Assembly (NCBI RefSeq): GCF_041468085.1
Contig: NZ_CP121017.1
Span: 2,335,501 to 2,399,500, forward strand
Source of the DNA: Tistrella mobilis
GTDB taxonomy: Bacteria; Pseudomonadota; Alphaproteobacteria; Tistrellales; Tistrellaceae
Direction of reading: 5' to 3'
Length of the DNA stretch: 64,000 nt
In this document: positions 50,133 through 58,642 of the stretch, piece after piece
How positions within the stretch are numbered: the stretch's first letter is position 1
Layout: each line of letters begins with the position of its first letter
Made by a program: the position numbers and the translations under genes
The notes under the pieces: generated by a model
What the model was told of the DNA's origin: nothing
The model's input: only the letters and a program-made list of their open reading frames with translations
Databases searched by the model: none

Positions 50133-50710
50133 CGGTGTCGGCGACCGACCCGCTGGCACCGCCAGAAGTGCCCCCGGCGAGGATCGAGACCGACCGGCTG
50201 ATCCTGCGCCAGTGGCAGCATCGCGACCTTGCACCCGTTGCCGCGCTCCGCGCAGATGCCAGAGTGGGCGAGATGCTCGGCGGTATACTCACCGAAGCGC
50301 AGGCACATGACTTTGCGCACCGGCAGGCAGTGGAGATCGCCAGGCGCGGCTGGGGCTTCTTTGCCATCGAGGACCGTCGCTCGGGAGCATTTGCCGGCTT
50401 CGGCGGTCTGCGGCCTGTCCCTTTCGAGGCGACCTTCACCCCGGCGGTCGAACTGGGCTGGACACTGGCCCCCGCCCTCTGGCGACAGGGGCTTGCAACC
50501 GAGGCCGCACATGCGGCGAGCCGCTTTGCCTTCAGCACCCTGGATCTGGACGACGTCGTGGCCTATACCGCTGCGTCGAATCAACGCTCACGGGCAGTGA
50601 TGCTACGCCTTGGCATGGTTCCGGATCCGGCGCAGGATTTCGACCATCCGCGCCTGGCTCCGGACCATCCCCTCGCCCGTCACGTGCTCTATCGCCTCAG
50701 GCGAGCGTGA
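50129..50710 (+). CDS. GNAT-family N-acetyltransferase (RimJ-like)
   Basis: Acetyl-CoA-dependent acetyltransferase of the RimJ/RimL-like GNAT group, 193 residues. Blocks TDRLILRQWQHRDLAPVAAL, FFAIEDRRSGAFAGFGGLRPV, VELGWTLAPALWRQGLATEAA (acetyl-CoA loop) and AYTAASNQRSRAVMLRLGM fit the family. The start is a GTG overlapping the trpE stop by 4 nt (GTGA), so it is translated with trpE. Its substrate is unknown; nothing links it to tryptophan synthesis except position. Confidence 0.88.
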   Translation: MTVSATDPLAPPEVPPARIETDRLILRQWQHRDLAPVAALRADARVGEMLGGILTEAQAHDFAHRQAVEIARRGWGFFAIEDRRSGAFAGFGGLRPVPFEATFTPAVELGWTLAPALWRQGLATEAAHAASRFAFSTLDLDDVVAYTAASNQRSRAVMLRLGMVPDPAQDFDHPRLAPDHPLARHVLYRLRRA

Positions 50711-50717
50711 TGCGACA

Positions 50718-50927
50718 TCACGCGGCCTTGCCCGCGAAGTCATAACCCGCGTCGTCGATCGCCTCGCGCACGACGGCCTCGTCATGGGCACCGGCGATCG
50801 TGACCAGGCCCGCCGGCCGGTCGATCTCGATCTCCGCCTCGGGCAGGCGGGCGCCCAAGGCGCGGCGGACCGCCTTTGCACAACCGTCGCAGGTCATGCC
50901 CTCGACACGATAGGTCCGGGTGGTCAT
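50718..50927 (-). CDS. copZ: CopZ-like copper chaperone (HMA domain)
   Basis: 69-residue cytosolic heavy-metal-associated domain with the Cu(I) site GMTCDGC (Cys13 and Cys16). It would pass copper to CopA. The start MTTRTYRVEGMTC is chosen because AAGGAG lies 8 nt upstream; ATG and GTG codons just upstream sit on top of that site. It begins 5 nt after the deacetylase stop and is the last gene of the minus-strand copper operon, convergent with the GNAT gene. Confidence 0.92.
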   Translation of the reverse strand: MTTRTYRVEGMTCDGCAKAVRRALGARLPEAEIEIDRPAGLVTIAGAHDEAVVREAIDDAGYDFAGKAA

Positions 50928-50932
50928 TTCCA

Positions 50933-52594
50933 TCACTCCTTCACAGCCGGCCCGTCCGCAAAGACAGGGCCTTCCTCGGCCCGTGCGGGGGCCGCCTCGT
51001 CCGACACGGTCCGGGGACCGGCCGGTTCACTGGCACCGGGGACCGCGACCAGCGCGGTCAGCGGCACGAAGACGACCCCTCGCGCCCGAGCCGCCGGCAA
51101 CCAGCGGTTCAAAACCCTCAGGGTCTCGGGATGCGGATGCCCGATGGCGATCGCAGCGCCGTGGCGCCGGGCAATCGCTTCCAGCCGATCGAGCTGGGCC
51201 GCAATCTTGCGCTCGTCGATCTCGTGATCCAGGAAAACGTCGCGCTGCGCATTCGGGATGCCCGCCGAGATAGCGGCCTTCGATCCCACCGACTTCGCCG
51301 TCGTCCGGCTGTCCAGGAACATCAGCCCCCGCGCCTTCAGTTCGGCCATGACCGCCGCCATGAGCGGCGTGTCCTCGGTTGCCCGGCTGCCCATGTGGTT
51401 GTTGATGCCGACATAGGCGCCGAAGGCATCCAGATTGTGCTTCAGCCGTTTGACGTTCTCGGCCACCGAAAGCGCGGGGTTCAGCGCACCGGGGCCCGGA
51501 TCGGCTGCGCCCTGCGGCTGCATCGGCATATGCACGATCAGTTCATGCCCGGCCGCCCGCGCCTTGGCCGCCTGGCCCGCGACATCCTGTGCATAGGGCA
51601 GGAAGGCGAAGGTGATCGGCGACGGCAAGCCGATTGCCGCCGCGGTCTGCGGCTTGTTCACGCCCATATCGTCGATGACGATGGCCACCCTTGGCCCCTT
51701 TGGTGCGGCGGGTGCAGGCACTGCATAGCGCTGCCAGGCGGGCTTGCCGTCGGCCGGTGGCCGGATGGCATCCGGCACCGGTGGCTGGATCGCCGCCAGC
51801 TGCTGCGGCCCCCGTTCGGGTACGGCCGCAGCCGGCGCCTCGGCCGGCTTGACAGGTGACGGTTTCGGGGTGGCCGTCGGCGATGGGGGTTTCGCGGACG
51901 CGGAGGCGACCGGTGCAGGCGACGCGGTCGCCGCAGCCTGGGGCTGCGACTCTCGGCTCGCATCGGCACCGGTGATCGTGTCACCGCTGCCGGCAAGGTC
52001 GGGCGTCCACTCCTTACGCGGTGCTTCCGGGCCTGAGGCGGGTACGGCAGGCGCGGCCTGGGCCTCCGGCCTGGCGGTTTCGGTCACGGCCGCGCCCGCA
52101 GGCAGGGTCGGCCGGGCAACCTGTTCGTAACGGGCCGGCTTGATCAGCGACCCGATCACGGCACCTGCCACCACCAGAACCGCGATACCCACCAGCCCAT
52201 AGCCCAGGAAACGTCGCCGGGCGAGCAGCGCAGTCCCAAATCGGGTAAGAGGTCCGGGTTCCGCAGCGGTTGAAGGTCGCACCGGCCCGCGCAGGCTGGG
52301 CAATGTGTTCCCGGCTGCGGGCTTGCGGGGGGCGGACTTCGGCTTGCGCGCACCGCCGGCAGCCGCTTCGGACCTGGCCGCGGCCGCTTTGGGGGCACCG
52401 CCCCTTGCTGCACCCGCTTTGGCCGCACCTGTCTTCGCCGCGCCCGTCTTTGAAGCCCCGCCGGTCGTGCTGCGCGGCCTGCCTCCGGCAGCCGCCTTCC
52501 GTCCTGCGGTGCCGGCCTCGTCGCCGCCCTTGCGGGTGCCACCACCCTTGCGGTCGGCGCCGCCACCGCGGCGTCCGTCCTCGCCCTTGCTCAT
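50933..52594 (-). CDS. Divergent polysaccharide deacetylase family protein with H1-like N-terminus
   Basis: Membrane-anchored protein of 553 residues. Residues 1-125 are Lys/Arg/Gly/Ala-rich with histone H1-like repeats (GAAKTGAAKAGAARGG). One membrane helix at about 129-150 is followed by a Pro/Ala linker (160-295) and a C-terminal divergent polysaccharide deacetylase domain from about 300, with AIVIDDMG (Asp308-Asp309), HELIVHMPMQP, GINNHMGSRAT and IGHPHPETL. By family knowledge such domains act in the periplasm on envelope glycans, but activity is little studied. It lies between cueR and copZ on the same strand, 54 nt after cueR and 5 nt before copZ, so it is probably part of the copper operon. 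Confidence 0.85.
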   Translation of the reverse strand: MSKGEDGRRGGGADRKGGGTRKGGDEAGTAGRKAAAGGRPRSTTGGASKTGAAKTGAAKAGAARGGAPKAAAARSEAAAGGARKPKSAPRKPAAGNTLPSLRGPVRPSTAAEPGPLTRFGTALLARRRFLGYGLVGIAVLVVAGAVIGSLIKPARYEQVARPTLPAGAAVTETARPEAQAAPAVPASGPEAPRKEWTPDLAGSGDTITGADASRESQPQAAATASPAPVASASAKPPSPTATPKPSPVKPAEAPAAAVPERGPQQLAAIQPPVPDAIRPPADGKPAWQRYAVPAPAAPKGPRVAIVIDDMGVNKPQTAAAIGLPSPITFAFLPYAQDVAGQAAKARAAGHELIVHMPMQPQGAADPGPGALNPALSVAENVKRLKHNLDAFGAYVGINNHMGSRATEDTPLMAAVMAELKARGLMFLDSRTTAKSVGSKAAISAGIPNAQRDVFLDHEIDERKIAAQLDRLEAIARRHGAAIAIGHPHPETLRVLNRWLPAARARGVVFVPLTALVAVPGASEPAGPRTVSDEAAPARAEEGPVFADGPAVKE

Positions 52595-52648
52595 GCGTCT
52601 GGTCCGTGATCACTCTGGTCCTGGGCCGACCGGCGGCCGGCGGGCGCA

Positions 52649-53113
52649 CTATAGCCCATCGCCCGGCCGCTGCCGATGGTCCCGCACGTCATGGCAGCCC
52701 GGCATATCCGGGCCGTCATGCTCGGCCAGATCGTCAAGGATCGGGCAGTCCGGGCGACCATCGCCATGACAGTTGGCGACCAGATGAGCGAGGGTCCGCC
52801 GCATACTCCCGAGTTCTGCCATCCGCCGGTCGATCTCGGCGATGCGGGCCTCGGCCAGCTGGCGGACGTCACGGCTGGCCCGCCCGCGATCATCCCAGAG
52901 CGCCAGCAGGTCCCGGACATCATCGACCGAGAAGCCCAGATGCCTGGCACGCAGCACGAAACGCAGGCGATCGAGTGTCGTCGTCGGATAGCTGCGATAG
53001 CCGTTGGCGGCCCGCGCAGGTTTCGGCAGCAGGCCGATCTCCTCGTAATAGCGCACCGTCTTCGGATTGGTTCCGGCCGCCTCGGCGAGCGCACCGATGG
53101 TCAGATCGCTCAT
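52649..53113 (-). CDS. cueR: Copper-responsive MerR-family regulator CueR
   Basis: MerR-type activator of copper efflux, 154 residues. The winged helix region (IGALAEAAGTNPKTVRYYEEIGLLPKPARAANGYRSY) is followed by the dimerisation helix and the Cu(I) site Cys115 and Cys123 in a C-x7-C spacing (CHGDGRPDCPIL), the CueR pattern. Its ATG overlaps the copA stop by 4 nt. A perfect CueR-type operator is found upstream of copA. Confidence 0.93.
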   Translation of the reverse strand: MSDLTIGALAEAAGTNPKTVRYYEEIGLLPKPARAANGYRSYPTTTLDRLRFVLRARHLGFSVDDVRDLLALWDDRGRASRDVRQLAEARIAEIDRRMAELGSMRRTLAHLVANCHGDGRPDCPILDDLAEHDGPDMPGCHDVRDHRQRPGDGL

Positions 53114-55374
53114 ACGGCCGTCTCCCTCCTCTCGGCCGGCCGCCAGCGGGCCAGCAGCAGGGCATTGCCAAGCACGCTGACGGAACTCGCCGCCATTGCC
53201 GCTCCGGCAAATACCGGATCCAGAATGCCCAGGGCCGCGAGCGGAATGCCGATCACATTGTAGCCGAAAGCCCAGGCCAGATTCTGGCGGATCTTCACCC
53301 GCGTCGCCCGGCAGATATCGAGCGTCGCCGGCAGCAGGGACGGGCTCTGCCGCATCAGCGTGACATCGGCCGCGGCCATCGCCACATCGGTGCCGCCACC
53401 GATCGCGACCGACAGATCCGCCCCGGCGAGTGCCGGTGCATCGTTGACGCCGTCGCCGACCATCATCACCCGCCGGCCGGCCGCCCTGGCTTCGGCCACG
53501 ACGGCGGCCTTGCGCGCCGGATCGGCGCCACCGACTACCTCGGTAATGCCCAGGCGCGCAGCCACGGCCCGGGCGGTCGCCGGTGCATCGCCGCTCAGCA
53601 TTTTGACGGTGATCCCGCGATCATTCAGCGCCGTCACTGCCGCCGCGGCATCGGACCGGGGTGCGTCGGCCAGCACGAAGCCGCCGAGGAGTTCGGGCGT
53701 ACCCTCCTCCGGTACCGTCGCCAGCCAGACGACCGTGGCCCCATCGGCTTCAGCCGCTTCTGCCTCCGCCGTCAGTCCGGCCGGTATCTCCACCCCCGCT
53801 TCGGCCATGAATCGGCGCGAACCCAGGCGATGGGGTAGTCCTGCGATCACACCTTCAACGCCGGCACCCGGGCGGTTTCGCCTCTGCACGACCTCTGCGG
53901 GCACCACCTCCCCGGTCTCCGCAGCCGCACGAATGGCCCGGGCGAGCGGATGCTCGCTCGCCTGCTGCAAGCCAGCCGCCCGGGCGAGCGCATGGCCCGT
54001 GGCGCCGATCATCCGCAGCAGCCGCGGCCGTCCTTCGGTCAGGGTGCCGGTCTTGTCGATCAGCGCCAGATCGATGCCGACACCGTGATCGAAGGCTGCC
54101 GGAGATCGCACCAGAATGCCGGCTTTCGCCGCGGCCCCCGTTCCGGCCACGATCGCGGCCGGTGTGGCGAGGCCCATGGCGCAGGGACAGGCGATGACCA
54201 GAACGGTCACCGCGTGAATGATCGCGTCGGGCCAGGGCGAACCGGCCGCCATCCACCCGGCGACGGTGGCGATGGCGATCAGGATCACCGCCGGCACAAA
54301 GACCGCGCTCACACGATCGACCAGCGCCTGCACCGGCGCGCGCGTCGCCTGGGCGTGTTCCACCATCCGCACCACCTGGGCGAGGGTGGTATCACGGCCG
54401 ACCCGGACGATGCGGGCAAGCAGAGGATCGAGACCATTCACCGTGCCGGCCGACAACGTGTCGCCGGCACGCTTCATGACCGGCAGGCTTTCCCCGGTCA
54501 GCATGGATTCGTCGGCGGCCCCCTCGCCTTCGATCACGCGTGCGTCTGCTGCGATACGCTCGCCCGGCCGGATCGACAACACGTCGCCCGGCCGGAGTGC
54601 GGTCACGGCGACCTCGACATCATTTCCGTCCGGCGTGCGGCGCAACGCCGTGTCGGGCCTGAGCGCCGCCAGGGCTCGTATTGCGGCGCCGGTGGCACGA
54701 CGCGCCCTGCCCTCCATCCAGCGGCCGAAGAGGACCAGCACGATCACCGCGGCCGCCGCCTCGAAATAAAGATGATGGACCCGGCCATGAACCGCCCAGA
54801 GATAGAGGCTGAGACCGAAGGCCGCCCAGGTGCCGAGAACCACCAGAAGATCCATGTTCCCCACCCCGGCGCGCAGCGCCCCCCAGGCGGGTTTCAGGAA
54901 CCGCCGGCCCAGGCCGACCTGCACCGGCACGGCCAGAGCCAGCTGCGCCCAGCCCGGCAGCGGACCGATACCGAACTGGGTCCAGACCATCTGACCGACC
55001 AGCGGCAGGGCCAGCAGAGCACCGATCAGGACCTCGATGCCCATCCGGCGGCTCTCGGCAAGCTCCTGGGCCTCACGCGCCTCGCGGGGGTCGACACCCA
55101 GGCCGCCATCCGCGGCGGCTTCGCGAATGATGTCACCCTCATAGCCGGCGCGGGTGAGTGCCTGAATCAGACGCTCATCGGTGACGCCCGGATCCAGCGT
55201 CACCAGCGCCTCGTGGGTGGCGAGGCTGACCTCGGCATCCCGGACCCCTTCAACCCGCTTCAGCGCCCGCCCCACCCGGGTGACGCAGGTGCCGCAGGTC
55301 ATGCCCTCGACGGCGATACGGCGTTCGACGGCATCCTGGTCCGGTTCCTGTTGCGCGGTGGTGATCGTATCCAT
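53110..55374 (-). CDS. copA: Copper-exporting P1B-type ATPase CopA
   Basis: Cu(I) efflux pump, 754 residues. One N-terminal HMA domain (Cys27 and Cys30 in GMTCGTC), eight membrane helices, the actuator TGES, the transmembrane metal site CPC (396-398), phosphorylation Asp440 in DKTGT, HPLARA in the nucleotide domain, GDGVNDAPAL, and C-terminal YN and MAASSVSV motifs of group 1B-1 are all visible. It is first in copA-cueR-deacetylase-copZ. An AAGGG precedes the ATG. Confidence 0.97.
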   Translation of the reverse strand: MDTITTAQQEPDQDAVERRIAVEGMTCGTCVTRVGRALKRVEGVRDAEVSLATHEALVTLDPGVTDERLIQALTRAGYEGDIIREAAADGGLGVDPREAREAQELAESRRMGIEVLIGALLALPLVGQMVWTQFGIGPLPGWAQLALAVPVQVGLGRRFLKPAWGALRAGVGNMDLLVVLGTWAAFGLSLYLWAVHGRVHHLYFEAAAAVIVLVLFGRWMEGRARRATGAAIRALAALRPDTALRRTPDGNDVEVAVTALRPGDVLSIRPGERIAADARVIEGEGAADESMLTGESLPVMKRAGDTLSAGTVNGLDPLLARIVRVGRDTTLAQVVRMVEHAQATRAPVQALVDRVSAVFVPAVILIAIATVAGWMAAGSPWPDAIIHAVTVLVIACPCAMGLATPAAIVAGTGAAAKAGILVRSPAAFDHGVGIDLALIDKTGTLTEGRPRLLRMIGATGHALARAAGLQQASEHPLARAIRAAAETGEVVPAEVVQRRNRPGAGVEGVIAGLPHRLGSRRFMAEAGVEIPAGLTAEAEAAEADGATVVWLATVPEEGTPELLGGFVLADAPRSDAAAAVTALNDRGITVKMLSGDAPATARAVAARLGITEVVGGADPARKAAVVAEARAAGRRVMMVGDGVNDAPALAGADLSVAIGGGTDVAMAAADVTLMRQSPSLLPATLDICRATRVKIRQNLAWAFGYNVIGIPLAALGILDPVFAGAAMAASSVSVLGNALLLARWRPAERRETAV

Positions 55375-55391
55375 GTTCGCAACCCTTATTC

Positions 55392-55440
55392 GGATGCTCC
55401 GCGGGGGCGATGCCGTCGGGCGGCATCGGATGGAGCATCC
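55392..55440 (-). promoter_or_regulatory. Leader hairpin of the copA operon
   Basis: Two nested perfect stems: GGATGCTCC (55392-55400) with GGAGCATCC (55432-55440), and inside it CGATGCCG (55408-55415) with CGGCATCG (55421-55428), loop of 5 nt. It starts right at the predicted transcription start and ends 17 nt before the copA ATG, so it fills nearly the whole 5' leader. Confidence 0.75.
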
Positions 55441-55451
55441 CTTCGCGGCTC

Positions 55452-55482
55452 AGTCTGCACCTTCCAGTCGCTGGAAGGTCAA
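55452..55482 (-). promoter_or_regulatory. CueR-controlled promoter of copA
   Basis: On the minus strand: -35 TTGACC (55477-55482), a 19-bp spacer, -10 CAGACT (55452-55457). The long spacer carries a perfect 9-3-9 dyad, arms ACCTTCCAG and CTGGAAGGT at 55459-55479. This is almost identical to the Escherichia coli copA promoter layout and is diagnostic of MerR-type activation by CueR. Confidence 0.92.
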
Positions 55483-55641
55483 GCGCCCCCGGTCGGTTGC
55501 GACCGCCTGTCGCGGCTTTCCGGTGATCGCCAGTCGATCCGGCAGCATCCCGCAGCTTGACGACGGCGGATGCAGGGGGTTTCCTGTGCCTCCGGCGGCC
55601 CGTATGGGCCGGTCTTCTTCCGCGCGAGGACCCTGACCCCG

Positions 55642-56247
55642 ATGATCCTGATGGTGGACAACTACGACAGCTTCACCTGGAACCTGGTCCACTATCTGGG
55701 CGAGGCCGGCGCGGAGGTCGAGGTGGTGCGCAACGACCAGATGACCGTGGACGAGGCCATGGCGCTTCGGCCCCAGGGCATTCTGCTCTCTCCGGGCCCC
55801 TGCGATCCCGATCGCGCGGGCATCTGCCTGGACATGGTGGCAGCAGCCGCACGAACCGGCACGCCGCTTCTTGGCGTCTGTCTGGGCCACCAGACCATCG
55901 GCCAGGCCTTCGGCGGGCATGTGGCGCGCGGACCAAAGCCGATGCACGGCAAGGTGACCCCTATCCACCATCATGGCGGCGCCCTGTTCGACGGCCTGCC
56001 CCGGACCTTCCCTGTGACCCGCTACCATTCCCTGGTGGTGGAGCGTGCCAGCCTGCCTGCCGCGCTGGTGGTGACGGCCGAGGATGACGACGGCATCATT
56101 ATGGGGCTGTCGCATCGCGAACTGCCGATCCATGGCGTGCAGTTCCACCCCGAAAGCATCGCATCCGCCCACGGTCACGAGCTTATCGGCAACTTCCTGA
56201 AGACGGTCCGCACCTCCGGGACCGCACGCGCTACGGAGACCGCATGA
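55642..56247 (+). CDS. trpG: Anthranilate synthase component II (glutamine amidotransferase)
   Basis: Supplies ammonia to TrpE, 201 residues. The catalytic triad is visible: Cys80 in [10 protein letters not shown] and the His-Glu pair in [11 protein letters not shown]. Oxyanion motif LSPGPCDP is present. The ATG at 55642 is chosen as the family start ([15 protein letters not shown]); GAGGA lies 12 nt upstream. It overlaps trpD by 4 nt. Its promoter must lie in the 160 nt shared with the copA control region. Confidence 0.97.
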   Translation: MILMVDNYDSFTWNLVHYLGEAGAEVEVVRNDQMTVDEAMALRPQGILLSPGPCDPDRAGICLDMVAAAARTGTPLLGVCLGHQTIGQAFGGHVARGPKPMHGKVTPIHHHGGALFDGLPRTFPVTRYHSLVVERASLPAALVVTAEDDDGIIMGLSHRELPIHGVQFHPESIASAHGHELIGNFLKTVRTSGTARATETA

Positions 56248-57284
56248 CTTCCGACACCACCGGCCCGGATTTCCGGGCGCTGATCGCCCGCGCCGCCGAC
56301 GGCCATGCCCTGAACCGCGAAGAGGCCCGTCAGGCCTTCCGGTTGATGATGGGCGGCGAGGCGACGCCGGCGCAGATCGGCGGATTTCTGATGGCGCTCC
56401 GCGTGCGGGGCGAAACGGTTGAGGAAATCACCGCGGGCGCCGAAGTGATGCGGGCCAAGGCCACGACGGTCAAGGTACCGGCCGGAGCGATCGACACCTG
56501 CGGCACCGGCGGCGACGCACGCGGCACCTACAACATTTCGACCGCGGCCGCCCTGATCGTCGCGGCCTGTGGCGTGCCGGTGGCCAAGCATGGCAACCGC
56601 GCACTCTCCTCCAAATCCGGGTCGGCCGACGTGCTCAAAGCGCTGGGGCTTAACATCGATGCCGATCTGGAGCGCGTGGAACGGGCCGGGCGCGAGGCGG
56701 GTTTCTGCTTTCTGATGGCCCCGCGCCACCATGCCGCGATGCTGAACGTCGCCGGCCCCCGAGTGGAGCTCGGCACGCGGACCATCTTCAACCTGCTGGG
56801 CCCGCTTGCCAATCCGGCCGGCGCGACCCGCCAGTTGATCGGTGTCTTCGCCGAGCGCTGGGTGGAGCCGGTCGCCCAGGTTCTACGCAATCTCGGCTCG
56901 GAACGCGCCTGGGTGGTCCATGGCCGCGACGGCCTGGACGAGATCACCGTCACCGACGAAACCGCCGTCTCGGAACTGAAGGACGGCGAGGTCACGAGTT
57001 TCAAGGTCGCACCCGAAATGTTCGGCCTTTCGCGGCATCCGGCAGAGGCATTGAAGGGCGGTGACGCCCAGACCAATGCCGCGGCGATCCTGGCGATGCT
57101 GGATGGCGCGCCCGGCGCGCTCCGCGACATCGCCCTGCTCAATGCCGGTGCAGCCCTGCTGGTGGCCGGCGTTGCCGGCGATGTCGGCCAGGGCATCGCC
57201 ATGGCCCGCGACGCCCTGGATCAGGGCCGCGCCAAGGCGGTTCTGGACAGGGTCATCGCGATCACCAACGGCCGGGAGGGCTGA
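56244..57284 (+). CDS. trpD: Anthranilate phosphoribosyltransferase
   Basis: Transfers phosphoribose from PRPP to anthranilate, 346 residues. PRPP loop [36 protein letters not shown] and [17 protein letters not shown] are visible. The start overlaps trpG (ATGA). Confidence 0.97.
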   Translation: MTSDTTGPDFRALIARAADGHALNREEARQAFRLMMGGEATPAQIGGFLMALRVRGETVEEITAGAEVMRAKATTVKVPAGAIDTCGTGGDARGTYNISTAAALIVAACGVPVAKHGNRALSSKSGSADVLKALGLNIDADLERVERAGREAGFCFLMAPRHHAAMLNVAGPRVELGTRTIFNLLGPLANPAGATRQLIGVFAERWVEPVAQVLRNLGSERAWVVHGRDGLDEITVTDETAVSELKDGEVTSFKVAPEMFGLSRHPAEALKGGDAQTNAAAILAMLDGAPGALRDIALLNAGAALLVAGVAGDVGQGIAMARDALDQGRAKAVLDRVIAITNGREG

Positions 57285-57288
57285 GAAC

Positions 57289-58104
57289 ATGGCTGGAGAT
57301 ACGCTCGCCCGGATCTGCGCCGACAAGCGCGACCACATCGCCCGCATGAAGGCCGAAACGCCGCTGGCGGCCCTTGAGGCCCGGCTTGGTGAGGTTTCGG
57401 CACCTCGCGGCTTCCGCGACGCCCTGGCCGGTAGAACCGCCCAGGGCATGCCTGCGCTGATTGCCGAGGTCAAGAAGGCTTCGCCCTCCAAGGGCCTCAT
57501 CCGGGCCGATTTCGACCCGGCGTCGCTCGCCCGCGCCTATGCTGCCGCCGGGGCTGCCTGCCTGTCGGTGCTGACGGACACCCCCTATTTCCAGGGCGAA
57601 GATGCGTATCTGGTGGCAGCGCGTGGGGCGGTCGACCTGCCGGTGCTGCGCAAGGATTTCATGCTCGATCCTTATCAGGTCGTCGAAGCCAGGGCATTGG
57701 GTGCTGACTGCATCCTGCTGATCATGGCGGCGCTGGACGATGATCAGGCGGCTGAACTTGAGGCGGCAGCCTTCGATCTCGGCATGGATGTCCTGATCGA
57801 GGTTCATGATCGTGCCGAACTCGATCGTGCCCTTCGATTGAAAAGTCCGCTGCTCGGCATCAATAACCGCAATCTCAAGACCTTGGTGGTTAATCTTCAG
57901 ACGTCGATCGATCTTGCGGCCGCAGTGCCCGCCGATCGGGAACTGGTCTGTGAAAGCGGCCTCGACGGCCCTGACGCGCTTACCCGCATGATGGGCCACG
58001 GCATGTTCCGCTTCCTGGTCGGCGAAAGCCTGATGCGTCAGAGCGATGTTGAGGCGGCGACCCGCCATCTGCTCTCGGCGCGTGCGCCGGCTGCGGCGGA
58101 GTAA
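57289..58104 (+). CDS. trpC: Indole-3-glycerol-phosphate synthase
   Basis: TIM-barrel enzyme closing the indole ring, 271 residues, not fused to TrpF. Motifs [52 protein letters not shown] and [12 protein letters not shown] are present. The ATG at 57289, 4 nt after trpD, has GGGAGGG upstream. Confidence 0.97.
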   Translation: MAGDTLARICADKRDHIARMKAETPLAALEARLGEVSAPRGFRDALAGRTAQGMPALIAEVKKASPSKGLIRADFDPASLARAYAAAGAACLSVLTDTPYFQGEDAYLVAARGAVDLPVLRKDFMLDPYQVVEARALGADCILLIMAALDDDQAAELEAAAFDLGMDVLIEVHDRAELDRALRLKSPLLGINNRNLKTLVVNLQTSIDLAAAVPADRELVCESGLDGPDALTRMMGHGMFRFLVGESLMRQSDVEAATRHLLSARAPAAAE

Positions 58105-58109
58105 CCGCC

Positions 58110-58604
58110 ATGACATCCGGCCTCACCCATTTTGACGAGAGCGGCGCCGCAGTCATGGTCGACGTATCGGCCAAGGAAATCACCGAGCGTGTGGCCGTGG
58201 CCGAAGCGCGGGTCCGCATGGCGCCCGAGACACTGGACGTGGTGAAGCGCGGCGATGCAAAAAAGGGGGACGTGATCGCGATCGCCCGCCTCGCCGGCAT
58301 CATGGGCGCCAAGCGCACCGCCGACCTCATTCCACTCTGCCATCCGCTGCCGCTGCAGTCGGTGACGCTTGATCTCGAAGCCGATGACGCGCTGCCCGGC
58401 CTGGTCATCCGGGCCACCGCCAAGGTCACGGCACGCACGGGGGTCGAAATGGAGGCGTTGACCGCCGCCAGTGTCGCAAGCCTTACGGTCTACGATATGC
58501 TCAAGGCGATCGATCGGGGCATGACCATCGAGAATGTCCGTCTGATCGAAAAACGCGGCGGCCGGTCCGGGCATTGGCAGGCGCCCGCCGACGGCGACCG
58601 CTGA
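58110..58604 (+). CDS. moaC: Cyclic pyranopterin monophosphate synthase MoaC
   Basis: Second step of molybdenum cofactor synthesis, 164 residues. Family blocks [51 protein letters not shown] and [23 protein letters not shown] are present. It starts 5 nt after trpC; the trpDC-moaC-moeA order is usual in alphaproteobacteria. Confidence 0.97.
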   Translation: MTSGLTHFDESGAAVMVDVSAKEITERVAVAEARVRMAPETLDVVKRGDAKKGDVIAIARLAGIMGAKRTADLIPLCHPLPLQSVTLDLEADDALPGLVIRATAKVTARTGVEMEALTAASVASLTVYDMLKAIDRGMTIENVRLIEKRGGRSGHWQAPADGDR

Positions 58605-58642
58605 TCCACACCCCCCTCCTCATATACCGGGAGCCCGACAAG

